In this document: piece by piece, positions 28,911-37,826 of the stretch | Position numbering within the stretch: position 1 is the first letter of the stretch | Layout: each line of letters starts with the position of its first letter | From: Chloroflexota bacterium | GTDB taxonomy: Bacteria; Chloroflexota; Anaerolineae; CG2-30-64-16 | DNA length: 64,000 bases | Reading direction: 5' to 3' | Assembly (NCBI GenBank): GCA_026389845.1 | Contig: JAPLHB010000110.1 | Coordinates: forward strand, 1-64,000 | Position numbers and translations under genes: made by a program | Notes under the pieces: generated by a model | What the model saw: only the letters and a program-made list of their open reading frames with translations | What the model was told of the DNA's origin: nothing | The model's database searches: none

Positions 28911-30008
28911 CTATTGCGCCAACGACTGCCAGGCGGCTTCGACCGACTTACCGGCGGCGCCGGCCACCTGGATACGGACGCCCGCGAGAGTTGCGGCCAA
29001 CTCCGGGCTGCCCTGGGCCGCCACGTCATCCAGCAAGGCCTCGATCTGCCGGACGTCCTTGGCGGTCAACACCATCGCCCGGCCACCGGGCTGGCCCACC
29101 AGAGCGCGCGCCGCGGGGAGATACTTCTCGATCAACGTCGCGGTGCGGCCCCGCAGGGCCGCGTCCCGGAGCAAGATGCCGGAGATTTCGGCGGCGTGCC
29201 GATAGTACAGATCTACGTACTTCCGACCGGCCGGCGTGCCCGCCATGACTCCATCGCGAAGCTCGCGCAGGACTTGAAGGTTGCTCTTTTCAGCGGCCTG
29301 CCCTGCCAGGGCTGTCTCGACCGGGCAGGGGCCGGACGGATAGGTCGGAACACCGATGAAGTCGTAGCGGATGTTGCCGGCCAGGTCGCCGGTACTCACC
29401 GCACCGAACTTCAGGTGCACGGTCAGCCCCGCCCAGGCGCTCAGGTCAATAGTCGCCTGACCCCAGTTGGGGAAGGTGTCGTTCGCCTGGGTGAAATCCA
29501 GGTGCCACACTTCGCCGCCATCTGCCAGGATGTAGGCGTAATCATCTACGATAGGATCATCGGGGTCCGGCCGGTACGACAGATACCAGAAGGTCAAACT
29601 GGTATCGTCCACCGGCACGGCGAGATCCTGCTCCACCAAGCTCGAGGTCGGGATCCCGCTGCAGTAGCCGCCGGCCCAGAAGTCGTACGTGCCGTCGTAG
29701 GCCGCGACCCCCCAGGCGCTCGACCAGTCGCCGATCCACTCGCAGGCGCTATCGGTGACCTCGGTCCAGAGGGAATCGGGCGGCGGGCCGTACTCGAAGC
29801 TGCCGTCGTTGACCGTGATACCGGCGGCGACGGGGGGCGACTGCGGCGCGATGCTGGCCGCGCGGGGCAAGGATTTGCCGGTCGCCGACAACGAATTGGG
29901 GCCGGCAGGCCCCTGTGGGGCGGAAGCGAAGGCGCTGCTGACCAGGGCAACCACCATCGCCAGCGCAGCGACGGTTCCCAGAATGCGCAAGAGACGTTGC
30001 TGGGTCAT
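28911..30008 (-). CDS. Secreted protein with jellyroll-like and CFI-box-like domains
   Basis: A 365-residue protein starting MTQQRLLRILGTVAALAMVV behind GAGGAGGAAG, with a signal peptide cut near AFASAPQ. Residues about 60-225 resemble a beta-sandwich (MAM or carbohydrate-binding style: NDGSFEYGPPDSLWTE, LTFWYLSYRPD). The C-terminal helical part, CPVETALAG...LRELRDGVMAGTPAGRKYVDLYYRHAAEIS, resembles the CFI-box C-terminal domain of many exported proteins. No catalytic motif was recognised. Family names are by pattern recognition only. Confidence 0.72.
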   Translation of the reverse strand: MTQQRLLRILGTVAALAMVVALVSSAFASAPQGPAGPNSLSATGKSLPRAASIAPQSPPVAAGITVNDGSFEYGPPPDSLWTEVTDSACEWIGDWSSAWGVAAYDGTYDFWAGGYCSGIPTSSLVEQDLAVPVDDTSLTFWYLSYRPDPDDPIVDDYAYILADGGEVWHLDFTQANDTFPNWGQATIDLSAWAGLTVHLKFGAVSTGDLAGNIRYDFIGVPTYPSGPCPVETALAGQAAEKSNLQVLRELRDGVMAGTPAGRKYVDLYYRHAAEISGILLRDAALRGRTATLIEKYLPAARALVGQPGGRAMVLTAKDVRQIEALLDDVAAQGSPELAATLAGVRIQVAGAAGKSVEAAWQSLAQ

Positions 30009-30435
30009 ACTTCCTCCTCTGACAAAGGGACGTGCGGATGGGGCGCTTCTCGACGGGGCAACCACAACATCGCCTGTCATTATACGACGGGTAACGCCGG
30101 CTGTCAATGGGGTTGGCAAACTGTAATTGTTTACCTGCTGGTAGAATTGGTGTCTTCGTGTGGACTCGAGTTTAGACTAACGACGATTGACCCGGCAGGG
30201 CCGAGTTGGGGTGGACGCTCTTTGACAACCGCTAAATCATCGCTCAGGGCGAAACGATGCCAGTCATCCACGGTGAGGCGCGGCCTGGAGATTGGTCCGA
30301 ACACAGGCGCCATCTGGGGTCTGGACCACTTGCCGGGGATGCTCCGCTAACTCGGTTGCTGCTGACCACCGCTGTCCGCTGTTAGCACCGGATGCGTGAT
30401 CAACCAGCGAAGTCCAGGTTAACGGAGCACGGGCG
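30009..30435. other. Intergenic region with no supported gene
   Basis: The first about 100 bases hold the leader of the secreted-protein gene. A 60-codon minus-strand frame at 30131-30313 begins MAPVFGPISRPRLTVDDW, but it has no convincing ribosome site or homology that I recognise. No repeat of the main families is present. Confidence 0.5.
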
Positions 30436-30501
30436 CTAGGCCTTCTTTTCCTTCTTGTCCTTCTTGTCCTTTTTGCCCTTCTTGTCTTTGTCTTTTGCCA
30501 T
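30436..30501 (-). CDS. 21-residue lysine-rich micropeptide
   Basis: The start MAKDKDKKGKKDKK is preceded by GGAGGG at a good distance. The peptide has 12 lysines, four aspartates and one glutamate in 21 residues, so it is highly charged and cannot be a membrane peptide. The GGAGGG and the strictly repeated KDKK pattern support real translation, but a low-complexity accident cannot be ruled out. Function unknown; nucleic-acid or ribosome association would be a guess. Confidence 0.5.
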   Translation of the reverse strand: MAKDKDKKGKKDKKDKKEKKA

Positions 30502-30852
30502 CTTGTATCCCTCCGTGAGTCCGAACAACGGCTTACTCCGTTGACCGGGTGTGCTAAGCCTGCTTGGCGCGTCGGATCGGTACTTCAGGGTGGCGCGCCC
30601 GCCAGCGCGCCATGGGCTAACAGTCCCTGTAATGATACCATAACTCCGCTTCACCGGCAACCAGTGCGATACTGTGGATTCGAGGGCCAGGCGGATCTTC
30701 AGATCCTGATAGCCGTCCCGTCCGCGCCGATCTTGCGGCAGAAGCAAAAAACCGCTATAATAACGAAAGCTTTCTTCTCCGTCAAACGAACGAAATCGAA
30801 ACCCACGTCACCCTCGTGACCGAATGGCATGACATCCAAAGGGGGTACGAAC
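30502..30852. other. Intergenic region carrying the receptor promoter
   Basis: No further gene is supported. The right part contains the promoter at 30733-30761. The left part has an imperfect palindrome, GGGTGGCGCGCCCGCCAGCG. A GGGGG ribosome site precedes the receptor gene. Confidence 0.5.
30733..30761 (+). promoter_or_regulatory. Probable promoter of the c-di-AMP receptor gene
   Basis: TTGCGG, a 17-base spacer and a perfect TATAAT (30756-30761) lie about 90 bases upstream of the start codon. Confidence 0.6.
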
Positions 30853-31590
30853 ATGATCCTACTATGCGCCATTGTCCAGAGCGAGGACGCCGACCTACTC
30901 ATCAGCCATCTGATCGCACAGGGGCTACGCGTCACACGCATCAACTCCGCCGGTGGCTTTTTGCCGAGCGGCAATGTCACCCTCCTGGTGGGGGTGGAAG
31001 AAAACCGCGTCGAGGATGTGATCCGCACGATCCGCACGACCTGCCATAGCCGCACCCGCTTCATCAACGCCATGTCGTGGGGAACCGAGACCGTAATGGC
31101 CTCGCTCTCGGTCATCTCGGCCATGGAAGTGCAGGTCGGCGGCGCGACGATCTTCGGCCTGCCGGTCAAACGGTTTCTGCGGTTGCAGGGTGGAGCCGCG
31201 CCGCCCGCGGCCGACGAGCACCACTCATCCGACGTGCATCCGGCGCGGCCGGAGAGTGCAAGGTCGGCTGGCACTCAAGGATTTGAGGGAGGAACACAAC
31301 AGATGAATCTGGTCATCGCCATCGTACACAGCGACTATGTGGAAGCCGTTACCCGGGCGCTGCTGGCGGCCGGGCATCGGCTGACGCGCATCAACACGGC
31401 CGGCGGCTTTTTGCGCCGGGGCAATGCCACCTTGCTTATCGGAGTCGAGGCAGCTCAGGTGGATGAGGTGCTCAACCTGATCCAGGCCCAGTGCCCCTTG
31501 CACACTGAGCCAAACCCACTCGATGTGGGCATCCCCACGTACGGTGCAACGGTATTTGTGCTGGAAACGACCAAGTTCGCGCGTGTCTGA
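30853..31590 (+). CDS. Tandem PII-like cyclic-di-AMP receptor (PstA/DarA family)
   Basis: A 245-residue protein made of two copies of the roughly 110-residue PstA/DarA domain. Copy 1 (1-112) has LLCAIVQSEDADLLI, NSAGGFLPSGNVTLLVGVEE and VQVGGATIFGLPVKRF. Copy 2 (151-245) has NLVIAIVHSDYVEAV, TAGGFLRRGNATLLIGVE and YGATVFVLETTKF. A low-complexity linker joins them. Family members are normally single-domain trimers that bind c-di-AMP. A strong GGGAGGA lies just before an in-frame ATG at 31303, so the second domain may also be made alone. The Na+/H+ antiporter gene follows by 47 bases, in line with the c-di-AMP role in ion balance. Confidence 0.9.
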   Translation: MILLCAIVQSEDADLLISHLIAQGLRVTRINSAGGFLPSGNVTLLVGVEENRVEDVIRTIRTTCHSRTRFINAMSWGTETVMASLSVISAMEVQVGGATIFGLPVKRFLRLQGGAAPPAADEHHSSDVHPARPESARSAGTQGFEGGTQQMNLVIAIVHSDYVEAVTRALLAAGHRLTRINTAGGFLRRGNATLLIGVEAAQVDEVLNLIQAQCPLHTEPNPLDVGIPTYGATVFVLETTKFARV

Positions 31591-31637
31591 GAAAGCCAGG
31601 TCACTGGGGACGCCGCTACTGAACTGGGGTAAGGCCC

Positions 31638-33245
31638 ATGGAGCAATTTCTCTCCACCGAGACGTTGGTCATCGAGCTCCTGTTGATCGTGTCTCTGGTA
31701 GCCATCGCGGTCCGCCGGCTGCGCATCCCGTATACCGTCGCGCTGGTTGTCGTCGGCCTGCTGATGACTACCCAGCAGTCGCTCGACCTGAGCTTAACCC
31801 CGGAACTGATCCTGACCCTGCTGGTGCCGCCGCTGGTCTTCGAGTCTGCTTTTCACATCAATCTGCGCGACCTCCAACACAACCTGCCCGGCATCCTGCT
31901 GCTGACAGTGCCCGGCGTGCTCATCACCACCCTCATCGTGGGCGGGCTGGTGGGCCTGCTGACGCCGTTGACTTGGCCGCTGGCATTCGTGTTCGGCGCG
32001 CTGATCTCGGCGACTGACCCCGTCGCGGTGGTGGCGCTCTTCCGGGCGTTGGGCGCACCGAAGCGGCTGGCGCTGCTGGTGGAAGGGGAAAGCCTGTTCA
32101 ACGATGGCACGGCCATCGTGGTGTTCAACCTGGTGCTGGCCGCCGCCCTCACCGGCGCCTTCCATCCCATCGCGGGGATCGCCGACTTCCTGCGCGTGTC
32201 GGCCGGCGGCCTGGTCGTCGGGCTCGTCCTGGGCTGGCTGATCGCGCAACTGATTGCTCGCATTGACGACTACTTGATCGAGACCACGCTGACCACTGTG
32301 CTCGCCTTCGGAACCTACCTGATCGCCGAGCGACTGCACTTCAGCGGCGTGCTGGCCGTCGTAGCGGCAGGTCTCATCAACGGCAACGTCGGTCCCCAGG
32401 GCATGAGTCCCACTACCCGCATCGTGCTCTTCAATTTCTGGGAGTACGTGGCGTTCCTGACGAACTCGCTCGTCTTCCTGTTAATCGGCCTGCAGGTGAA
32501 CATCCCCACGCTGGTCGCCAACTGGCAACCGGTGCTATGGGCGATCCTGGCGGTGCTGGCAGCCCGTGCGGTCGTCACCTACGGCCTGGGCTGGGTCAGC
32601 AACCGGCTAACGGAGCCGATCCCGTGGCGCTGGTTGCACGTGCTGAATTGGGGCGGTTTGCGCGGGGCCATCGCCCTGGCGTTGGCGCTCAGCCTGCCGG
32701 CGGCGTTAGGACCAGAGCGCAACCTGGTGCAGGTGATGGCGTTTGGGGTCGTGCTCTTCACACTGCTGATCCAAAGCACGACCATGAAACCGCTGCTGCG
32801 TTGGCTGGGCATCGCGACCCGCGATCCGATCCGGATCGAATACGAGACGCGCCATGCCCGCATGATGGCCTTCCGCGCGGCTGCGCTGCACCTGGACGCC
32901 ATGCAGCGCGATGGCTTCCTGTCGGAGCATGCCTGGGAAGTGCTCAGACCGCAACTGCTGGCGCGCGTTGAACAGATGGCGTTGAACGTGCGCGCACTCC
33001 AACGTGTTCACCCCGAACTGGCTATCGAAGAGCTTGAAAACGCGCGTCGCGAACTGCTCCGCGCCCAGCGGAGCGCGTTGTGGAGCCTGCAGCGCGACGG
33101 CGCGATCTCCGAGGAGGTTTTCGAGCGGCTGGTAGCCGAAGTAGATGCCGGTCTGGCCGCGGAAACCATGACCGCGCCAGCACAGGCAGTCATACAACGG
33201 CAGACGGCGCAGCCACCCGATAAAGCCTCGACCCCAGAACACTAA
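31638..33245 (+). CDS. CPA1-family Na+/H+ antiporter
   Basis: A 535-residue protein. Residues 1-410 form about 12 membrane helices with the CPA1 marks PLVFESAFHIN, the ion-binding ATDPVAVVALF and LVEGESLFNDGTAIVVF. The C-terminal about 120 residues are a charged cytosolic helical tail. It exchanges sodium for protons across the inner membrane. It is probably in one transcript with the c-di-AMP receptor upstream. The stop codon overlaps that of the convergent mobA by three bases. Confidence 0.92.
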   Translation: MEQFLSTETLVIELLLIVSLVAIAVRRLRIPYTVALVVVGLLMTTQQSLDLSLTPELILTLLVPPLVFESAFHINLRDLQHNLPGILLLTVPGVLITTLIVGGLVGLLTPLTWPLAFVFGALISATDPVAVVALFRALGAPKRLALLVEGESLFNDGTAIVVFNLVLAAALTGAFHPIAGIADFLRVSAGGLVVGLVLGWLIAQLIARIDDYLIETTLTTVLAFGTYLIAERLHFSGVLAVVAAGLINGNVGPQGMSPTTRIVLFNFWEYVAFLTNSLVFLLIGLQVNIPTLVANWQPVLWAILAVLAARAVVTYGLGWVSNRLTEPIPWRWLHVLNWGGLRGAIALALALSLPAALGPERNLVQVMAFGVVLFTLLIQSTTMKPLLRWLGIATRDPIRIEYETRHARMMAFRAAALHLDAMQRDGFLSEHAWEVLRPQLLARVEQMALNVRALQRVHPELAIEELENARRELLRAQRSALWSLQRDGAISEEVFERLVAEVDAGLAAETMTAPAQAVIQRQTAQPPDKASTPEH

Positions 33246-33892
33246 CCGCATTGAGCCTCGCCGGCGTCTGCCAATCCTTGCGCCCGCTGCCAGTCTTCGG
33301 GCGTGTTAACGTTGAAGAAGGAACGCAGTTCGGGGTCGAAGGGGGTGATCTCGGCGAGCGTGAGGGGGCGGGTCCGCACGTCTGGCAGGAAGCCGACGAC
33401 CCGATGCTCGCCCGCGGCCAGCCGCGCCGCGATGGCCGGCAGGCAGCTTCGCCGATAAAACGCGTGGAGCGGCTCCCAGACCAGCTCGCCGGTCGCGGGA
33501 TGGGGTATCTGTGGCACGACGGCGTCGCAGCCCTGGGTCAGCCCGATCATGTGGCGCACCAGGGCCAGGTTCACGAAGGGGATATCGGTCGCGAGCGCCA
33601 GGAGCAGGTCGTGGCGCGCGGCGCTCAGCCCGGCGTGGATCCCCGCCAACGGCCCGGCGCCAGGAAACAGGTCGGCCACCACGCGGCCGGGCACGGGCAG
33701 CGTGCTGATCAACTTCGCGAAGGGATCGGCCGCATTGGCGCTGAACAACACCTCGCCCGCGATCGGCAGCACGCGGCGAACCACGCGCTCGACCAGGGAC
33801 ACGCCGTCCAACGCCATCCACACCTTGTCCTGGCCCAAGCGCCGGCTGCGGCCCCCGGCCAGGAGCAACACCGAAATCCTTTCCGCGGTCAT
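33242..33892 (-). CDS. mobA: Molybdenum cofactor guanylyltransferase
   Basis: A 216-residue nucleotidyltransferase with the N-terminal signature LLAGGRSRRLGQDK, GAGPLAGIHAGL, the metal-binding ATDIPF and a C-terminal FFNVNTPEDW. MobA adds GMP to molybdopterin to make bis-MGD for DMSO-reductase-type enzymes. It lies 36 bases downstream of hemB and is likely in the same transcript. No molybdoenzyme gene is in the window. Confidence 0.88.
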   Translation of the reverse strand: MTAERISVLLLAGGRSRRLGQDKVWMALDGVSLVERVVRRVLPIAGEVLFSANAADPFAKLISTLPVPGRVVADLFPGAGPLAGIHAGLSAARHDLLLALATDIPFVNLALVRHMIGLTQGCDAVVPQIPHPATGELVWEPLHAFYRRSCLPAIAARLAAGEHRVVGFLPDVRTRPLTLAEITPFDPELRSFFNVNTPEDWQRAQGLADAGEAQCG

Positions 33893-33928
33893 CGGTCGTC
33901 CGTCGTCATCGTCATCATCAAAGCCGGC

Positions 33929-34945
33929 CTACAGCCAGCGCGCGGCGTCCTTGGCGAAGTAGGTCAAGATCATGTCCGCGCCGGCCCGCTTGATCGCGGT
34001 CAGGCTTTCCAGGGCGCAGCGGCGCAAGTCCAGCCAGCCGTTGGCCGCGGCCGCGTGGAGCATCGCGTACTCGCCGCTGACCTGATAGGCCGCGGTCGGC
34101 AGGTTGAACGCCTCGCGCACCGCGGCCAGGATATCCAGGTAGGGCAGCGCCGGCTTGACCATGAGGATGTCGGCGCCCTCGGCCACGTCCAGGCTGGCCT
34201 CCTTCAGCGCCTCGCGGCGGTTGGCCGGATCCATCTGGTACTGGCTGCGGTCGCCGAACCGGGGCGGGCTTTCGGCGGCATCGCGGAAGGGGCCATAGAA
34301 CCCGCTGGCGTATTTGACTGCGTAGCTCATCACCGCTGCGTGCTGGTAGCCCGCGGCGTCGAGCGCGCCACGGATCGCGGCCACCATGCCGTCCATCATC
34401 CCCGACGGCGCGATGATGTCGGCGCCGGCCTGCGCGTGCACGATCGAGGCCCGGCCCAGGAGTTCCAGCGTCGGGTCGTTGAGCAGGTAGCCTTCGGGCA
34501 GGGCCGGCGTGTAGTGCGCCTGGCCCGGAAGATTGATGATCCCGCAGTGGCCGTGATCGGTGTACTCGCAGAAGCACATGTCGGAGATGACGAGCAGGTC
34601 GGGCGCCGCGTCCTTGATGGCCCGGATCGCCTGCGGCACGATGCCGGCGGGATTGTAGTTGTCGCTACCCATCGCATCTTTGGCCGCGGGGATGCCGAAG
34701 AGGATCACCGCGGGGATGCCCAGACCCGCAATCTCCCGCGCCTCGTCAGCCAGCCTGTCCACGGTCAACTGGGCGACGCCCGGCATGGATTTGATGGGCA
34801 CGCGCTGATCGCGACCGTGCCGCACGAAGAGGGGGTAGATGAAATCGGCCGGGCGCAGAGTCGTCTCTTGCACCATGCGCCGAATCCCCGCGGTCAAGCG
34901 CAGGCGCCGCGGCCGAAACGCAGGAAAAGCAGCAGTAACAGTCAT
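33929..34945 (-). CDS. hemB: Delta-aminolevulinic acid dehydratase (porphobilinogen synthase)
   Basis: A 338-residue enzyme that condenses two aminolevulinate molecules to porphobilinogen in tetrapyrrole synthesis. It has the zinc-type cysteine site [12 protein letters not shown], the Schiff-base lysine regions [17 protein letters not shown] and [12 protein letters not shown], and [18 protein letters not shown] order ([13 protein letters not shown]). Full length for the family. The hemC gene is immediately upstream and ends in a tandem repeat. Confidence 0.96.
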   Translation of the reverse strand: MTVTAAFPAFRPRRLRLTAGIRRMVQETTLRPADFIYPLFVRHGRDQRVPIKSMPGVAQLTVDRLADEAREIAGLGIPAVILFGIPAAKDAMGSDNYNPAGIVPQAIRAIKDAAPDLLVISDMCFCEYTDHGHCGIINLPGQAHYTPALPEGYLLNDPTLELLGRASIVHAQAGADIIAPSGMMDGMVAAIRGALDAAGYQHAAVMSYAVKYASGFYGPFRDAAESPPRFGDRSQYQMDPANRREALKEASLDVAEGADILMVKPALPYLDILAAVREAFNLPTAAYQVSGEYAMLHAAAANGWLDLRRCALESLTAIKRAGADMILTYFAKDAARWL

Positions 34946-34982
34946 GCGATCACCTGATGATTACTCCTTCCTTCACTGCGTT

Positions 34983-35046
34983 CATCCTTCACTCCGTTCA
35001 TCCTTCTCTGCGTTCATCCTTCTCTGCGTTCATCCTTCTCTGCGTT
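34983..35046. repeat. 16-bp tandem repeat between hemC and hemB
   Basis: Four units of CATCCTTCTCTGCGTT (the first unit reads CATCCTTCACTCCGTT) run in register from 34983 to 35046. A further degenerate unit lies to the left, and a diverging CAGGACAAGCC to the right forms the end of hemC. The repeated word is half of the dispersed palindrome family. Confidence 0.85.
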
Positions 35047-36029
35047 CAGGACAAGCCTTTGCCAGCCAGAATCGCGCCCGCACCCTGGGCCAACGCCATC
35101 TCCGCCAGGCGAGCGCCCAGCCGCGCCGCGTCGGTGGCCGGGCCGACGATCGTCACGTCAAGCTGCGCACTGCCATCTACGGCGGTGACACGGCCAGTCA
35201 GGCGCAGCAACCCAGTCTCCACTGTGGCGTAGGCGGCGATGGGCACGGCGCAGCCGCCGCCCAGACCCACCAGGCAGGAAAGTACACTGTATGTAAACGC
35301 GCGCTCGGCGTCCACGGCCTGCCGCGTCGGCGCATGGTCGAGCGGCGCCAGCAGGGCCAGCGTCGGCGGCTCGTCGCGACACTGTATCCCCAACGCGCCC
35401 TGGCCGGGCGCCGGCAGCATGATCTCCAGCGGGAGCATCTGGCTGATGACCTCCAGCCGCCCCAGGCGCGCCAGCCCGGCATAGGCCAGGAGCAGGGCAT
35501 CGTAGGAGCCATCGGCGGCCAACGCCTTGCGGATGCGTGTGTCCACGTTGCCGCGCACGTCGAGGATGCGCAGATCGGGGCGGCGGTGGAGCAGTTGCGC
35601 GGCCCGGCGGCGGCTGCCGGTGCCGACCGTCGCGGCGCGCGGCAACGTTTCCACCGTGTAGCCATCGCGGCTGACCAGCACATCCGCGGCCTCGGCTCGC
35701 GGGGGCACCGCGGCGAGCGCCAATCCGGGGGGCAGCTTCGTGGGCAGGTCTTTCAGGCTGTGGACGGCCAGGTCAATCGCGCCGCTGTGCAACGCGGCCT
35801 CCAGCTCGGCAGTGAAGACCCCCTTGCCGCCGAGCAGCGACAGTGGCGTGTCCAGCACCCGGTCGCCCTGCGTGTGGAACACTTCCACCTCACACGTCAG
35901 GCCCGGCCACGCCGCGCGGAGCAGCCCGGCGACGTAATCGGTCTGCCAGCGGGCCAAGGCTGAACCGCGAGTGCCCAGGCGCAGCGACGCGCGCGTCCTT
36001 CGACTGCGCTCAGGATGCATCTCATTCAT
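35046..36029 (-). CDS. hemC: Hydroxymethylbilane synthase with repeat-derived termini
   Basis: A 327-residue porphobilinogen deaminase that links four porphobilinogens into hydroxymethylbilane. Visible motifs: LGTRGSALARWQ near the N-terminus, LLGGKGVFTAELE, AVHSLKDLPT, GTGSRRRAAQL, DVRGNVDTR and the dipyrromethane-cofactor cysteine in GGGCAVPIAA. Most homologues begin at about RLGTRGS. Here the extra N-terminus (MNEMHPERSRRTRA) is encoded by the repeat core CCTGAGCGCAGTCGAAGG, and the last residues (GKGLS) come from the tandem repeat. The first eight bases overlap the end of the kinase gene. Confidence 0.94.
   Translation of the reverse strand: MNEMHPERSRRTRASLRLGTRGSALARWQTDYVAGLLRAAWPGLTCEVEVFHTQGDRVLDTPLSLLGGKGVFTAELEAALHSGAIDLAVHSLKDLPTKLPPGLALAAVPPRAEAADVLVSRDGYTVETLPRAATVGTGSRRRAAQLLHRRPDLRILDVRGNVDTRIRKALAADGSYDALLLAYAGLARLGRLEVISQMLPLEIMLPAPGQGALGIQCRDEPPTLALLAPLDHAPTRQAVDAERAFTYSVLSCLVGLGGGCAVPIAAYATVETGLLRLTGRVTAVDGSAQLDVTIVGPATDAARLGARLAEMALAQGAGAILAGKGLS
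35996..36016. repeat. Repeat core TCCTTCGACTGCGCTCAGGA in the hemC start
   Basis: The word is a half-palindrome of the same family as the 129-bp insertion at 8565-8693 and forms codons 5-11 of hemC. Confidence 0.65.
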
Positions 36030-37521
36030 GGCGGTGCACCGCCAGCGTTTGGGCCAGCGCCTGGTAACGCGTGTATATCTCGTCGAGGAACTGCCGGCGT
36101 TCCGACGTGGGATGGAGATGGTGCTCCTGTCCCTGCCAGGCCCCAAAGCCCGCTTCGGCGTCCGGGAGAATGCCTGCGCCGACCGCGGCGAGGATGGCGG
36201 CCCCCCGCGCCGCGGCGTCTTTCATCGCGGGCAACGTCACCGGGACATCCAGCACATCGGCGACGATCTGCGGCCACACGGAGCTTCTCGCCGCGCCGCC
36301 CACCATGGTCAGCTCGGCCACTGCGACGCCGGCCGACCGCATTTCATCCACGGCCCAGCGCAGCTCAAATGCCGTGCCTTCCATCACGGCACGGGCCATG
36401 TGGTCGCGTGAGTGACCGAGGGACACGTGCATGAATCCGCCGTGGGCCGGACCGAAACCGGCCGCATGTCCACCAGCCAATGGCAGGAAGATTACCCCAT
36501 CGGCACCGGACGGCGCCCGGGCCGCGGCTTCGTTGAGCGCGCCGTACAGCTTTTCCCGCTCAACGCCCATGCCCGCGCCGCCCCAGACGTTGTCCAGCAG
36601 CCATTCCAGGGATGAGCCAACCCCGCCGAGGCTGCGGATCGCGCCCCACCGGCCCACCACGGCATGATGGCTGATCGCCATACCGCTCGCCAACCCTGTC
36701 TCCCGGCTCTCCGGCACGGCCAGGATCACCCAGGCCGTGCCACAGGAGAGCAGCATCCGCCCCGGCCGCGTGACACCGGTGCCCACCGCCGCGCAGTACT
36801 GGTCGTGCGCGCCGTTGACCACCAGCAGCTCACGCGGCAGGCCGGTCGCCGCGGCGGCATCCGCCGTCAACCTGCCCACCGGCACGCCGGATGGTTGGAT
36901 GGGCGACAACTGGTGACGCCGGACACCGGCGACCTCCATCAGTCGCTCATCCCAGTCGCCCGCTCCAAGGCTCATCAGTTGCGTGATGCCGGCGTCCGAC
37001 GGGTTCATGCAGAGCTGGCCTGTCAGCCGGTAGCCGACAAAGTCGTTGACGAACAAGAAGCGAGCGGTCGCGGCGAACTCGGCCGGGCAATGACGCCGGA
37101 ACCAAGCGATGTGCTGCAAAGGCAGGCCGCCGAACAACGCCCACCCGGTGGTCGTGCGGATGAACTCCTTGCCCCAGCGAGCCTCGACCGCGGCGGCTTC
37201 TTCCTCTGCCCGTTGATCCATCCAACTGAACGCCGGATAGAGGGGGCGTCCGTCGCTATCTACGGAGATGGTCGTGCCGCCCTGGGATGATTGGCTGAGC
37301 GCCACGATCCGGTCTTGTGGATTGCAGGTCTGGCTGAGCGAACGCAACGTCTCAACGACCGCGCGCCAGATTTCCTCGGGATCCTGCTCCACCCAGCCCG
37401 AGCGCGGGGTGATGAGGCCATAGCCGCGACTCGCGGAGGCAAGCACGCGGCCCTCCGGGTCGAAGAGCAGCGCCTTCGTCGCCGTAGTGCCAACGTCGAG
37501 ACCGATGAGCAGGTCTGTCAT
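36022..37521 (-). CDS. FGGY-family carbohydrate kinase
   Basis: A 499-residue kinase starting MTDLLIGLDVGTTATKALLF, with AGAGG at a good distance from the second ATG (37521). It has the FGGY N-terminal phosphate loop, SWMDQRAEEE, NDFVGYRLTGQL, NGAHDQYCAAVGTG, SCGTAWV and the C-terminal VGGAARSSVWPQIVADVLDVPV. It resembles xylulokinase, but members act on many sugars (xylulose, fuculose, rhamnulose, gluconate and others). Given the fucose-isomerase-like gene and aldolase in the cluster, a ketose substrate is likely. It overlaps hemC by eight bases, so a catabolic gene is translationally coupled to a tetrapyrrole gene. Confidence 0.88.
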   Translation of the reverse strand: MTDLLIGLDVGTTATKALLFDPEGRVLASASRGYGLITPRSGWVEQDPEEIWRAVVETLRSLSQTCNPQDRIVALSQSSQGGTTISVDSDGRPLYPAFSWMDQRAEEEAAAVEARWGKEFIRTTTGWALFGGLPLQHIAWFRRHCPAEFAATARFLFVNDFVGYRLTGQLCMNPSDAGITQLMSLGAGDWDERLMEVAGVRRHQLSPIQPSGVPVGRLTADAAAATGLPRELLVVNGAHDQYCAAVGTGVTRPGRMLLSCGTAWVILAVPESRETGLASGMAISHHAVVGRWGAIRSLGGVGSSLEWLLDNVWGGAGMGVEREKLYGALNEAAARAPSGADGVIFLPLAGGHAAGFGPAHGGFMHVSLGHSRDHMARAVMEGTAFELRWAVDEMRSAGVAVAELTMVGGAARSSVWPQIVADVLDVPVTLPAMKDAAARGAAILAAVGAGILPDAEAGFGAWQGQEHHLHPTSERRQFLDEIYTRYQALAQTLAVHRHE

Positions 37522-37531
37522 ACGCATACCT

Positions 37532-37810
37532 CTTTTGGCAATACCGCAAAACTCGCTTATGTCACCCCTTCGCTACACTCAGGGCAAGCTCTGAGCGGGT
37601 TGGTCCCGTGAAGTGCGTCGCGGCGAGAATCCAGCGAAGAGCCTGCCCTGAGCGCAGTCGAAGGGATCTCGTTGCGGCAAGGAGAACTTGTTCCTTCACT
37701 GTGTTCAGGACAGGCTCTGAGCGCAGCGAACGGATTCTTCGCTGGTGTCACGCCGCAACGAGAGTTCAGGGGCAGACCCGCTCAGAATGACACCTGTAGC
37801 GATAATGACG
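37532..37810. repeat. Nested palindromic repeat between kinase and amidohydrolase
   Basis: The repeat starts GGCAATACCGCAAAACTCGC (family A end) and finishes AGCGATAATGACG (family B-like end). Inside are GTCACCC...CTGAGCGGG, ATCCAGCGAAGAG...TTCTTCGCTGG and CCGCTCAGAATGACA. No gene is inside the roughly 300-base gap. Confidence 0.8.
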
Positions 37811-37826
37811 CTAATGAGGCGGCGTT

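Noticed and set aside
30131..30313. A 60-codon minus-strand frame (MAPVFGPISRPRLTVDDW) as a gene
   Set aside because: No ribosome site, no recognisable family and no conserved partner. Left as unassigned intergenic.
33251..34957. A 568-codon plus-strand frame over mobA and hemB
   Set aside because: It spans two well-defined minus-strand genes and shows no motif; a GC-driven shadow frame.
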